Assembly (NCBI GenBank): GCA_020721965.1 | Contig: DYLS01000018.1 | Coordinates: forward strand, 1-53,283 | Direction of reading: 5' to 3' | Length of the DNA: 53,283 nt | DNA from: Blastopirellula marina | GTDB taxonomy: Bacteria; Planctomycetota; Planctomycetia; Pirellulales; Thermoguttaceae | Part shown: piece after piece, positions 42,001-47,749 of the stretch | How positions within the stretch are numbered: position 1 is the stretch's first letter | How the letters are laid out: each line of letters starts with the position of its first letter | The notes under the pieces: generated by a model | Database searches by the model: none | What the model was told of the DNA's origin: nothing | What the model saw: only the letters and a program-made list of their open reading frames with translations | Position numbers and translations under genes: made by a program

Positions 42001-45000
42001 CATCACCGCGTGGTCCGCGGCTTCCACCTTGGCCAGGCCGCCGATTACGAGCTGGACGGGCAACCCAACGCCACGGCCACGGGCGACGATGATGCCGATC
42101 AGCCGGACGAGGATGGCGTGACCTTCAACACGCCGTTGCTGACGGGCGAGTTGGCAACCGTCACGGTCAACGCCTCGCAATCCGGTGGTTTCCTCAACGC
42201 CTGGATCGACTTTAATGCAGACGGGGATTGGAATGACCCCGGCGAGCAGGTCTTCGCGGATAAACCGCTTGTGGCAGGCGACAATGTGCTGCAATTCCGT
42301 GTCCCGCGGGAACTGGTGTCCACGGATACGTTTGCCCGATTCCGTTTCAGCCACACCCCAGGCCTGCTGCCGTACACGCCTTCGGGGTCGTCCGTCCTCC
42401 CCGATGGGGAAGTCGAGGACTACTTGGTCCGGGTGATCGCGGGGACATCCACGATCAGCGGCTACAAATTCAACGATCTCAACGCGAACGGCATCTGGGA
42501 CCACCAGCCCAGCGATCAAATCCCGACTGTAACCATTTTGCCGCCAGGGGCAGGCACGATCGTCATCCCCGCTGGTGACGAGATGGTCAGCGGCGCCACA
42601 CCGTTGGGATTCGATTTCGAGTTCTTCGGCAAAGCCTACAACCAGATTTACGTCTCCACGAACGGCATCGTCACGTTTGCCAATCCGGTGAGCGCCTTCT
42701 CGGCCTCCGGGTTCCCGCAAGGAGAGCCGATGCTGGCGCCGTTCTGGGCGGATGTCGATACTCGAGGTGTCGGGCAGATTCGGATGCAGCAGGGTACAAG
42801 CTCCCGCGGCAACTCTGTCGTCCAAATCGACTGGATCAATGTCGGCTATTACAACCAGCACAACGACAAGCGGAACACGTTCTCGCTGTACATCGAGGAC
42901 GATCCCGGCGGCGACATCGTGGCCTTCTATTACCACAACATGGAGTGGACGACGGGCGACGGTTTCGGGGTCAATGGTTTCGGGTCGCCTGGAGCCCAGA
43001 TCGGATACGACGCCGGCGACGGCATCAACTATCTGAGCGTCGCCAGGCCCGCCACTTCAGCAGACCTCACGGACTTGCTCGCTCAGCGGCAATATGCCTT
43101 CCGCTTCGACCCCAACACAGGACGGCCGTTTGGCGTGGAACCTGGCCTGCCGGGCGTCCAGGTCTATGTGGACTTGAATAACAACGGTAGCCTCGATCCG
43201 TTTGAACCGGTCGACGTCACCCAATTGGATGACCCATCCACGCCCACGGTGGACGAAACGGGTTTTTATCAGTTCACGGGACTGTTTGCCGGGTCTTATA
43301 CGGTCCGCGAAATCGTCCCCAATGACTGGATGCAGACCTATCCTACCACGGGCGTGGTACTACCCGACGGACAGACGCGCCATTTGCGTCTGCCGACGGG
43401 GGCGTCCATCACGGATGGGCAGACGTTCTCCATCTCCAACGGCACCACTCTCGTCACCTTCGAGTTTGACGCCAACAGCACCGTTACCGCGGGAAATCGG
43501 CGGGTGCCCTTCAACTCCACGGATACGGCAACGGTCGTGGCGGCGTCCGTCATGAACGCGATCAACGCCGTGGCCGGCTTCGGTATCACGGCAACAGCCG
43601 AGGCCGACGTCGTCCATCTGGCTGGCACAACCGTGGTCTTCGACCCGCTCACCAGCCCCGTCGTGGACACCACCACGCGAAGCAACAGCGATGGTTCCTA
43701 CAGCGTCACGCTGGCGACGGACGAGGACCTTACCGATGTGAACTTCGGCAATTACAAACTGGCAAACGTTGTGATCGATGACGTGGCCGTGGCCGAGGGG
43801 AACAGCGGGCGGACCCGAGTGGCCGTCACGGTGGAAGTCTCCGACTCGTTCGGCGCGCCCATCGCGTTCCAATATCAAACCGCGGATGGCACAGCGACGG
43901 TCCCCGACAACGACTACCTCCCGGCCTCCGGACAGTTCGTCTTCACGCCGCAGGGTATTCCCACACCCACCTGGAAAACGGAACTGCTGACGCTCAATTC
44001 GGTCAACGATTACGACTTCAGTGTCTGGCAAGACCGGGTGGTCTGGGAGACGTTCGACGGGCAGGATTGGGAGGTCTATCTCTTCGACGGCAATGCCACA
44101 CGGCGATTGACCAACAACACCACCGATGATCGCTTCGCGGCGATCCATGGCCGGTATGTCGTTTGGTCGGGCTTCGATGGCAACGACTATGAGATCTATC
44201 TCTACGACATCGACACCGACACGACTCGTAAACTCACCGACAATGATTTCGACGACAAGGATCCGCAAACCTCGGATGAGTTGATTGCTTGGTGGGGCAC
44301 GCCCAGCGACACACAACAGATATTCGCCTACGACATCGCGGGCGGTGGCGATCCTATCAACATTTCAAACAACGCCTTCGACAACTACTTGCCAGTGGTG
44401 TCCGGTCGCAACGTGGCCTGGTATGCCTTCGACGGCTTCGACCATGAAATTTACGTCAATGCCTACGGGACGACGCGCCGCGTGACGAACAACACGTTGG
44501 ACGATCGCTTCCCGCGAATCGACGGCAACAACGTCGTCTGGCAGCAGCACGACGGCGACGATTGGGAGATCGCGCTGTACGACATCGCCACGAGCACCAC
44601 GACTTTGCTTACCTCCAACTCGCGGGATGACTCGCACCCGGACATCTCCGGCAACAATGTGGTCTGGGAAGGCGACGATGGCGTGGATCTCGAGATTTAC
44701 TTCATCAATCTGAATCTCGGAACGCCGTCGCTGCGCAAGGTAAGCGACAATTCCGTCCCGGACGAGCTGCCGCGCGTTCACGGCGACCAATTGGTATGGC
44801 ACTCGTTTGTCAACGGCAATTGGGAGGTATATCACACTGATTTGAGCACTGTCGGAATCCCGCGGAATATCTCCAACAACGCGGGCTACGACTGGTATCC
44901 GGAGATCAGTGACGAACTGGCCGTCTGGCGCCGATTCGAAGGTGGAAACTACGAAATCGTCGTCGCGCGGCAGCAGCCCGCAACGGCCAAGGCCACGATC

Positions 45001-46962
45001 GAATTGGAAATCGTTGGCGATACCCGGATCGAGCCGGACGAGAATTTCTACCTCAACATCAGCAGCCCGCAGCTTGCCGTCATCGACGACCCGCAAGCTC
45101 AAATCTGGATTCTCAACGACGATGGGAACTTGGATTACGGCGATGCACCGAGTCCATATCCCACCTTGTTGGCGGACAACGGTGCCCGGCACCTCGTCGG
45201 TTCGCTGCGGCTAGGGACCCGACTCGATGCCGAAGGAAACGGTCGTCCAAGCGTGGCCGCCGATGGAGATGACACCTTCATCTCGGATGACGAGGAGGGA
45301 GTGGTATTCGGCTCGCAGCTCTTGCTTGGCGGCACGGCGACCATCGACGTGACCGCTTCCGCGACAGGCAAGTTGGATGCCTGGATCGATTTCAATCAGG
45401 ACGGGGACTGGGACGACGCTGGCGAGCGCATTTTCAGCGGTCGCGCCCTGGCAGCCGGGGTGAACACCCTCACCTTCGATATCCCCTCTGACGCCCGAAT
45501 CGGTGATACATATACCAGGTTCCGTCTCAGCTCTCAGGGCGTGGATGCCCCCACGGGCTACGCACCTGACGGCGAAGTCGAGGACTACCGCGTCACGCTA
45601 GCCGCCTCGACCGCTCAAGTCGTTCGACAAGGTGGGACCGTCTTCATCATCGGCGGTAGCGGCGAGGATCAGGTCAGCATCAGCACGGCTGGCACAGTGC
45701 ACACCGTCATCGTGAATGGCACATCTTACAACTACGCGACAGCGGACGTGAATGAGATCCGCTTCGACGGAGCCGGCGGCCGCGATACCGTCACGTTCAG
45801 CGGTACTCCCGCGGATGAGCTATTCCGACTGCAACCCACGGCAGGCACGCTGACGCGATCCGGCTTCATGGCCCTGGCCGAGAACGTGGAAAGATTCATC
45901 GCCTTCGGAAACGGTGGCGCCGACGCGGCCCAGTTGTACGACAGCCTGGGCGACGACTACCTGGAAATCCGACCGGGACGTGCCACCATGACTGGGCCGG
46001 GGTATTCGTACGAGGTCAATAGCGTGGACTTTGTCCACGGCTATGCCTCGGCAGGCAACGACCGAGCCGATCTGTACGACACGGCAGGCGACGACACCTT
46101 CACGGGCGATGGCCACCAGGCGCGACTCGCCGGAACGGGTTACCTGGCTCGTGCCAAGCAGTTTGACGCAGTTCAGGCATTCTCCTCGGGGGCTGGCGCC
46201 GACACGGTCACCATCTCCGGCGATTCCGGTGATGACATGATCCGCACCACGCCGACCTCGGCCGAGGTAAGCAATCCTCGCTTCCAGATATCAGCCTACT
46301 CCTTCGATCAGGTTACCATCGAAGGGAATGGCGGCAACGACGTTGCCCAACTCTACGATTCGGCGGGTAACGATTGGTTCATCGCTCGTCCCGGACAGAG
46401 CACCTTGACAGGTCCGAATTACGCTGTGACGGTCAACAATGTGGGTACCGTCCACGCATACGCCAGCGTCGGATTGGACGTGGCACAAGTGTACGACACG
46501 GCGGGCGACGACACCTTCGTCATGACGCCGGACTATGTCCGCGCTATGGGTACCGGCTACATGGCCCGGGCCAAGGCATTTGACTACGTCCATGCGTATT
46601 CGCTCGGAGAATTCGACACGGCCAAGATGTACGGCTCCGCGGGAAACGACGACCTGATCGCTACCACCGAATACTCGCGTTTGAAGGGAACCGGCTACTA
46701 CATGCGAGCCAAATTCTTCGAGCGTGTGGAGGTGCGGGGTGGCAACGGAAACGATACCGCAAATGTGTACGACTCGCCGGGAATCGACCATCTCCAGGCC
46801 TCGCCGGATGAGTTGCTACTGCAAAACTCCGCCCTGCCCTATTACGTGTGGTTGACGGAGTTCGAGAAGGTCAAGGCTCGGGCGAACAGCCCCTACAACA
46901 CCAAGCACGTGGAAGGCGTTGTGGATTACCTCATCGCGAAAGGATCCTGGACCGACATCTGA
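27091..46962 (+). CDS. Giant multidomain surface protein with subtilisin-like and metzincin-like protease domains
   Basis: 6623 residues in one intact frame. N-terminus basic with LRLEKFEDRVLLS (about 42-54), a planctomycete export-protein type. Then a kexin-like S8 domain with Asp208, His245, oxyanion Asn351 and Ser440 (GGTSSAAP), a P/homoB-type domain (about 541-640), HEIGHLLGYGH (His1167, Glu1168, His1171, His1177) with Met1187 in VIMGS, and a PPC domain (about 1224-1347). Two beta-helix regions (about 1404-1980 and 4217-4414), further PPC domains and propeller-like parts follow. Four GEVED domains start near 4630, 4790, 4953 and 6010; an SdrD_B-like and a Calx-beta domain are split by inserts; eight 46-residue repeats end the protein (6227-6598). 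A DGQTF/FEFD module recurs about seven times. Likely a cell-surface or secreted adhesive or degradative protein; substrate unknown. ATG 27091 follows GAGGGG. Confidence 0.93.
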   Translation: MRFWDSIRHLSSFGNSSRPKKGSNGSVARGRKPKSRRHRGLRLEKFEDRVLLSVAPTNPDRVFEDTLQRAIEAAADLNQYSVQQLQASHQWVVGLADGLNPQTVASLVGGEQLAVASGIKGAYVFQFPAQISWETIVSRLDQVDGVQFRFPLAPQQIDRKFIPNDPLFTQQWHLLNTGQSGGTLGQDVRVTGVWDNYQGDGVVIGIVDDGIETTHPDLVANYRADLSYDYFAGDANPQAEVGDFHGTSVAGVAAAAGNNNTGVTGAAFDAQLAALRLIGGSISDLQISQAIGHRTDAIQIYNNSWGPPDAGGGLPFSILSGPGPLSLAALQQGVTTGRGGLGSIYVWAAGNGLQGNDNSNYDGWANSRYTIAVSAVDHDGRQAWYSEPGTNILVSAYSNGLVSGIYTTDRLGEEGYNATGTADGDPLPDIDYTSQFGGTSSAAPLVSGIIALMLQANPNLTYRDVQYILTETARMNDPADPGWTTNAAGFHVNHKYGFGVVDAAAAVAAAQSWKNVGQELVLDSGNMTEGRVIPDNNPAGISSVVSMAPTINRVEWAEVTVDITHQSPGDLEVVLVSPSGTQSVLAEPHVHNPSDNGIRWTFTTARNWGESSGGDWTLIVRDRVSGTIGQLNSWRLAVYGQQIPSVPPDLVAVIPNEGSLIEEGTELNVAPRELVLRFNEGQQLNPNTLGAIQFVRAGGDDSFAEGNEVAVPIGYIGIGDKPNEVIVRFAENLPDDKYHLIIKGTGANPLTNMDSPPVPFRFNPDLGVGQDLTLEFDVNIGPQILAVVPQPVYRGDLRVTVPAGNQIADGQTFVVGDGTLQVTFEFENQDLNNGVQTGRIAVPFRSTDSAATVTSNVAAAIIGQGLNLSVTADPLNALITLSGAAAAFDPRTSNLQVRSLEQLRNIIEVYFSNDRLDSDAATKPDFYQLIFTQETARPDDDTVVLPVSVTYDPAANKVTLDFGQDLANLGTGAARLRVGSRYQTVQTSNMNEGADAGSSFYDSLLVSNLGTGGTPQRVIISGAIIPQTYNLEWPGAIDEPGHRDLPNYDSILIEDHYLTGESSPDGSTDIPRIPFYFPTGSFNLITEAQKQRTREIFAIYGQYLGVQFYESESGGLAIITGDLAMMGLQSAPGGMGGVAGGGVAVMDFAEDWGASEFGGGWFQVAMHEIGHLLGYGHSYDLSPFVIMGSSEDATTATGDFEPVFPGMADIVHGRHMYRPDSMDVDMYRFELQEGGVINAEVLAERMANSSMLDATITLYRQVDTLRKYVVIENGVPVDKEYVETTYEVVARNGDFYSEDSALDVYLPAGTYFIGVSASGNTQYDPSIDDSGIGGVTQGAYKLRLNFTPGGVDPNNPTTFRDPNPANPAMLIDSTGVYLDGDLDGVPGGEYNFWFNVQSETNTLFVDKSSFNTSPDGSLSKPFRTISGAFAAAQPNQIVRIVGNNFANDDPNTPDTLRDNVPYEIGRRLLDNAPLADGVRMEVPQGVTVMVDAGAMIKLFRSNITVGSLAEGIDRSGGALQVLGIPGLPVYFTSYYDESLGRDPEPTNNTTPASGDWGGIVFRNDLDYQYIRNYDPASGLSPRDVLEDQGIFLNYISNADIRYGGGEVIVNGVRSIYNPIHMVEARPTIVFNRVTRSADAAMSGDPNSFADTKFESWDPAQPYTVEYDRVGPVIHGNYVVDNTINGLYVRIKTPAGGATKKLTTFARWDDLDIVHYVPENLAILGTPGGAIQHASTAPAATLADEFQIRVSPASVELDGQYFALFDGRTRVVFEFDNGDGIVSGRVAVPFSLSDSADQVAASLAAAINAAAVSRSLEVVATAAGGSVDLTQRGAQLKVEGLGNLESRIDARLQVDPGLIVKLQGSRIETEIGAQLIAEGRPGFAETVPGYKVVFTSILDNRFGAGGTFNTAQNTSGQQPNKGDWGGIGFAPLSEGSIDQAIIAYAGGQTAIEGGFAGFDPVEIRQAHVRVANTRFEHNGANNAGDRNGRGFITPATIYVRGAQPVIVNNRFVDNDGHIVSADINALNAWEVPDWGRSTGEIDRFSQFDANHGPLVALNRMTDNQFNAMEVRKWELTTQGIWDDTDIVHAVYGEIVVGNYHHEGGLRLQSSPTQSLVIKLWGQDAGFTASGRPLEYDDRIGGIIHVVGQPGYPVVLTSLADDTVGAGLDTFGNPQYDSNGDGTSSAAPGQWRSVRFDRYSHDRNLATIIERETATSSVIDLNAYPQSAQSIGQLAPNEKAGDDNLRLGFDIHGSVRYDERTDSDVYSFDAAAGTEIWIDVDRTTFALDSIIELIDADGNVLARSDNSLTETPQGSTTTLAYPMNRDPWIRSTSSGAGEQGDFYSINPRDAGMRLVLPGPAGEVHTYYVRVRSVIAISEIPAGNAVADGAQFIVSDDFQSIVFEFDKDGTLSDPSAVSVSINDAMSADQVANAITAAIQAQKTARNFELSARYANGKIFLDGVHARFNPLTSPLRLLANTAGNYQVQIRLREMQEVAGSTVKYADVRYATNGIEVLGFPQHHPLLGESAETTANNDAFGNAQPLGNLLRMDRNAISVAGYLSGRTDVDWYSFQVDLQGIQSIGGLNDLGSIFSTIFDIDYADGMGRPDLAIWVFDSQGRLILRSNDSNIADDMALVVGNAIEDLNRGSVWPRDPYIGPAYLPEGTNTTYYVAVTSALATPQVLSSVIGGTWSADSTANPLVRIEPVNSVARIVEEHIDRGAASGVAAEQRLSLVPDEFKLGDVTFYTLTGSDLFTVDPFTGQSETDVTDWSDSDLPGSPNISYHDIAMRNDGRLMTVSQGPGPDFNPHYREFDTGNANNLLVDVDTGINIIRRDPNNLNNLQNDPFNSLRVEAMVHNPANTGDLGRQVMIVGNVPNPDLGTNSGITSGNNLVWILSPSGTAINHPKINDGTFASGDRLFSNIVPVGQLFTAPTLIANPASQTEPIYSFGNVVQPRDFADGDWFAVTSAGGTTKEFEFDLGLDVHMDPQGAAAFRDGQTFSLRNVNNGVTYTFEFDSGPVIVLPASATASLDGVRVSVSGTAPGGGSATVTFEFDNDNNLTNSANVRVGFNNGDSGAVLANALVSAINAQGAFTVVAIANNNRVTLVNDSTAAAPVSSDPSQVAIEGAHGVGFGRVPVSFEENWTSLQLGQQIETIVDASQVGVFPAGDRIDPSYALRTTTTSNPNSPGDRLTFSNADSFSSTAPLTLIAGTWGVSAGRERVVIGAGFTPQEVAQAMAQAINSAAYGVTANVAGATVALTGVNTTNPVDIQNAPQLDFAGAGAGGSITGLAYVGNTLYAVSDSGGLYFIDNISAYAQGGSWGFWPVDPQSGPRYFTRVPGAGPQLHYIGQVVNPATGQPIHFSGLAVGPQNAEAGKYAQTLFASDTTGNVYAFTTTGTLLGVFQDGATSINPDSVGNIYGIDFSPVDYNLWHGTTRRRDDQGHGLYQTYDDTRVPAEGYNSLFEGNASYYFGLDDPNDGDPNQSQPGAVNFTTDQNSDGSRLLTYDLPGGAHGSLTSGTFSLAGYSADDKPTMYFNYFAETEDSNDFDGARVFISNDGANWTLLATNTDLNDANLIAPSRDQGPYGGYIREVIDLGGNWRQARLDLSQFAGLDNLRVRFDFSTASDMDVGNVTTAGEYLTAPAAAKMHDGDTFVVDGTTFEIDMGYALWLPNAAGVRIADGETISLGDGSTTQTLEFDKDGTVLPGNVAVPINDAMTARQVADAVAGVVNGLGMNLSAFVPDDAFFAGGNGNRVFLIGAQSVTVGAAQILLEGSAPGQVTAGNVPVYLRPDLTQREVSLLITDAVNRQFRGTPNAITVPNNATAANLDQTAVTITTLDARNVPTYSLLAFTTSLPWPMIVDPNSLPVTIPPQIRAEHAVLVGLQGATTPQAIASRIANALLLLNTSAGLQISATTVNQTVQLAGPQAALDVILAVLLNSPLKASDLNQTTIKLDELLDPNEQTEPLMRVFGHSVADPGPLAWSAELQGDSTSKNYGITARGNNRFYDFRRGQKNNFEGFYIDDIIVGFAERGEMITNAPAGNSAFDFMRASLIDEPVVVTGSYQLEIRRGDEFGTLVLDPYRVVPLAAQANTNDRWTTGYTLQFPAASNIGHGDRFWIDDGVHQQTFVFLDSALGTSVPLTPPLNGSELPVYFEAGWNAGEIAHAVAAAVNAARDAGRLLVSAASISTSERVDLWGVTFVGGNIGGFSPQPLAHTSYGIVEGTGLPNETVKFSNFAGNPVIGDRNAFREKGQIIVDNTSVFRASEYGIRVEPAAREPGSSAPHPASGRTMNAPNQLVAGVTLQNNLVAFNTQGGIRISGEVGQPTGAIPFVRAVNNTVYGGVSPTGVGIEVVNSAGPTILNNVVANLNTGILVDASSNPNTVLGGNAYQGNNVNVQGRGLGSFDRVLAAGAPLFVDPANYNFIPDHGSEIIDSSIDALQERFGYYNSVLQPVGIAASPIIAPETDLYGQLRKDDPAVNPPPGGGLSVFKDRGAVDRVDFRGPTSGLIEPLDNDGAGVDRDPRLNDVFVAGQRVFRFAVKLSDTDGVGINDRTVTPDTVSLYRGNVLLEEGKDYFFQYQPVDDIIYLVPAPGVWSIGHIYNIVLDNQAIRDLANNPLQANRGNGRTSFTVNVAGIDFGDAPDGPYPTTLKNNGASHIIVPDLYLGSGVSSEADARTNATATGDTFDDGILFDAGLLIGGGTQIRAIASAEGYLDAWIDLNIDGDWDDAGEKVFDSVLVQPGENLLTMTLPAGLTPGQTFARFRLSSSGGLASTGVAQDGEVEDYLVEMVPFHEDFGDAPDSYGTSRGGDGARHRLGSGLYLGDAVDADLNGKPTVLADGDDRTGIDDEDGVLFLDALVPSSPVEVVVTVSQPNAYLQGWVDFNRDGDFTDVGEQVLVDQLLPTAGTHNVFFTVPSDALLGTTYSRFRISTQAGIGPTGSAIDGEVEDYRTAVVDAPLDFGDAPAPYPTLAADGGAHHRVVRGFHLGQAADYELDGQPNATATGDDDADQPDEDGVTFNTPLLTGELATVTVNASQSGGFLNAWIDFNADGDWNDPGEQVFADKPLVAGDNVLQFRVPRELVSTDTFARFRFSHTPGLLPYTPSGSSVLPDGEVEDYLVRVIAGTSTISGYKFNDLNANGIWDHQPSDQIPTVTILPPGAGTIVIPAGDEMVSGATPLGFDFEFFGKAYNQIYVSTNGIVTFANPVSAFSASGFPQGEPMLAPFWADVDTRGVGQIRMQQGTSSRGNSVVQIDWINVGYYNQHNDKRNTFSLYIEDDPGGDIVAFYYHNMEWTTGDGFGVNGFGSPGAQIGYDAGDGINYLSVARPATSADLTDLLAQRQYAFRFDPNTGRPFGVEPGLPGVQVYVDLNNNGSLDPFEPVDVTQLDDPSTPTVDETGFYQFTGLFAGSYTVREIVPNDWMQTYPTTGVVLPDGQTRHLRLPTGASITDGQTFSISNGTTLVTFEFDANSTVTAGNRRVPFNSTDTATVVAASVMNAINAVAGFGITATAEADVVHLAGTTVVFDPLTSPVVDTTTRSNSDGSYSVTLATDEDLTDVNFGNYKLANVVIDDVAVAEGNSGRTRVAVTVEVSDSFGAPIAFQYQTADGTATVPDNDYLPASGQFVFTPQGIPTPTWKTELLTLNSVNDYDFSVWQDRVVWETFDGQDWEVYLFDGNATRRLTNNTTDDRFAAIHGRYVVWSGFDGNDYEIYLYDIDTDTTRKLTDNDFDDKDPQTSDELIAWWGTPSDTQQIFAYDIAGGGDPINISNNAFDNYLPVVSGRNVAWYAFDGFDHEIYVNAYGTTRRVTNNTLDDRFPRIDGNNVVWQQHDGDDWEIALYDIATSTTTLLTSNSRDDSHPDISGNNVVWEGDDGVDLEIYFINLNLGTPSLRKVSDNSVPDELPRVHGDQLVWHSFVNGNWEVYHTDLSTVGIPRNISNNAGYDWYPEISDELAVWRRFEGGNYEIVVARQQPATAKATIELEIVGDTRIEPDENFYLNISSPQLAVIDDPQAQIWILNDDGNLDYGDAPSPYPTLLADNGARHLVGSLRLGTRLDAEGNGRPSVAADGDDTFISDDEEGVVFGSQLLLGGTATIDVTASATGKLDAWIDFNQDGDWDDAGERIFSGRALAAGVNTLTFDIPSDARIGDTYTRFRLSSQGVDAPTGYAPDGEVEDYRVTLAASTAQVVRQGGTVFIIGGSGEDQVSISTAGTVHTVIVNGTSYNYATADVNEIRFDGAGGRDTVTFSGTPADELFRLQPTAGTLTRSGFMALAENVERFIAFGNGGADAAQLYDSLGDDYLEIRPGRATMTGPGYSYEVNSVDFVHGYASAGNDRADLYDTAGDDTFTGDGHQARLAGTGYLARAKQFDAVQAFSSGAGADTVTISGDSGDDMIRTTPTSAEVSNPRFQISAYSFDQVTIEGNGGNDVAQLYDSAGNDWFIARPGQSTLTGPNYAVTVNNVGTVHAYASVGLDVAQVYDTAGDDTFVMTPDYVRAMGTGYMARAKAFDYVHAYSLGEFDTAKMYGSAGNDDLIATTEYSRLKGTGYYMRAKFFERVEVRGGNGNDTANVYDSPGIDHLQASPDELLLQNSALPYYVWLTEFEKVKARANSPYNTKHVEGVVDYLIAKGSWTDI

Positions 46963-47020
46963 TCGCAAACCGCGATCGCCCGCCGACGGGGAATGGTCCG
47001 AACGCCGGCGCGAATAAAAC

Positions 47021-47065
47021 GCAGGGATTCGTTTGCTGCGGCAGACGAATCCCTGCTTTCTTCTT
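47021..47065 (+). terminator. Strong rho-independent terminator of the giant gene
   Basis: GCAGGGATTCGT (47021-47032) pairs perfectly with ACGAATCCCTGC (47045-47056) over 12 bp around a 12-base loop, followed by TTTCTTCTT. It lies 59 bases after the giant gene's stop, before the end of the convergent nrdR gene. Confidence 0.88.
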
Positions 47066-47154
47066 CCACCGGGCGAGAAGGTCTCGGGAATTCATTGCCA
47101 AACGAGTGATTTGCTGCCGCGAAGAAGCTTCGTTACAAAGGCGGCGGGATCCGA

Positions 47155-47640
47155 TCACTCGGGCGAAAGAGGGGGCCGCAAACCATCATCACGCCGCAGC
47201 ATGGGCCGGATCTCCTCCACGAAGTCCTCCGCATCTTCGAAACGACGATACACGCTGGCAAATCGCACGTACGCCACCTGGTCCAATCCGCGCAAGAGTT
47301 GCATTGCCAATTCGCCGATGTGGCGGCTCTCGACTTCGCATTCGAAGTCGGCCTCGATCTCTTGTTCGATGCGGTTAACGATTTGCTCCAGGTCGACGTC
47401 GCTCACGGGCCGCTTCCAGCAAGCCTTTTCCAGGCCCAACTTGAGCTTGTTTCGGTCAAAGGGCACCCTCGTCCCATCGCGTTTGACCACTTTCATGGGC
47501 CGCCGCTCCAAGCGTTCGTAGGTGGTGAAACGCCGTCCACAGACGTTGCACTCCCGACGTCGGCGGATCGCCTCGCCGTCCTCTACGACCCGGCTGTCGA
47601 TCACGTGGTCATTGTCATGCTTACAGTAGGGACATCTCAT
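47155..47640 (-). CDS. nrdR: Transcriptional repressor NrdR
   Basis: 161 residues, normal for NrdR, the repressor of ribonucleotide reductase genes. The N-terminal zinc ribbon has Cys3, Cys6, Cys31 and Cys34 (MRCPYCKHDNDHVIDSR, ECNVCGRRFTTYE). The ATP-cone domain follows (about 46-140): VVKRDGTRVPFDRNKLKLGL and VAYVRFASVYRRFED. It senses ATP/dATP levels through the cone. ATG 47640 has GGAGGG upstream on the minus strand. No reductase gene is in the window. The DUF309 gene lies 109 bases upstream in the same direction. Confidence 0.96.
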   Translation of the reverse strand: MRCPYCKHDNDHVIDSRVVEDGEAIRRRRECNVCGRRFTTYERLERRPMKVVKRDGTRVPFDRNKLKLGLEKACWKRPVSDVDLEQIVNRIEQEIEADFECEVESRHIGELAMQLLRGLDQVAYVRFASVYRRFEDAEDFVEEIRPMLRRDDGLRPPLSPE

Positions 47641-47749
47641 GGGCTGGGCCCTCCGTGTCAGCGAATCCGCTGTTCTATTGAAGCAAGGCCGCTCTTCCGC
47701 TTATCTCTTAGTATGCCGTGATCATCCGCTTTCCGCCTAGTGGTGGGAA

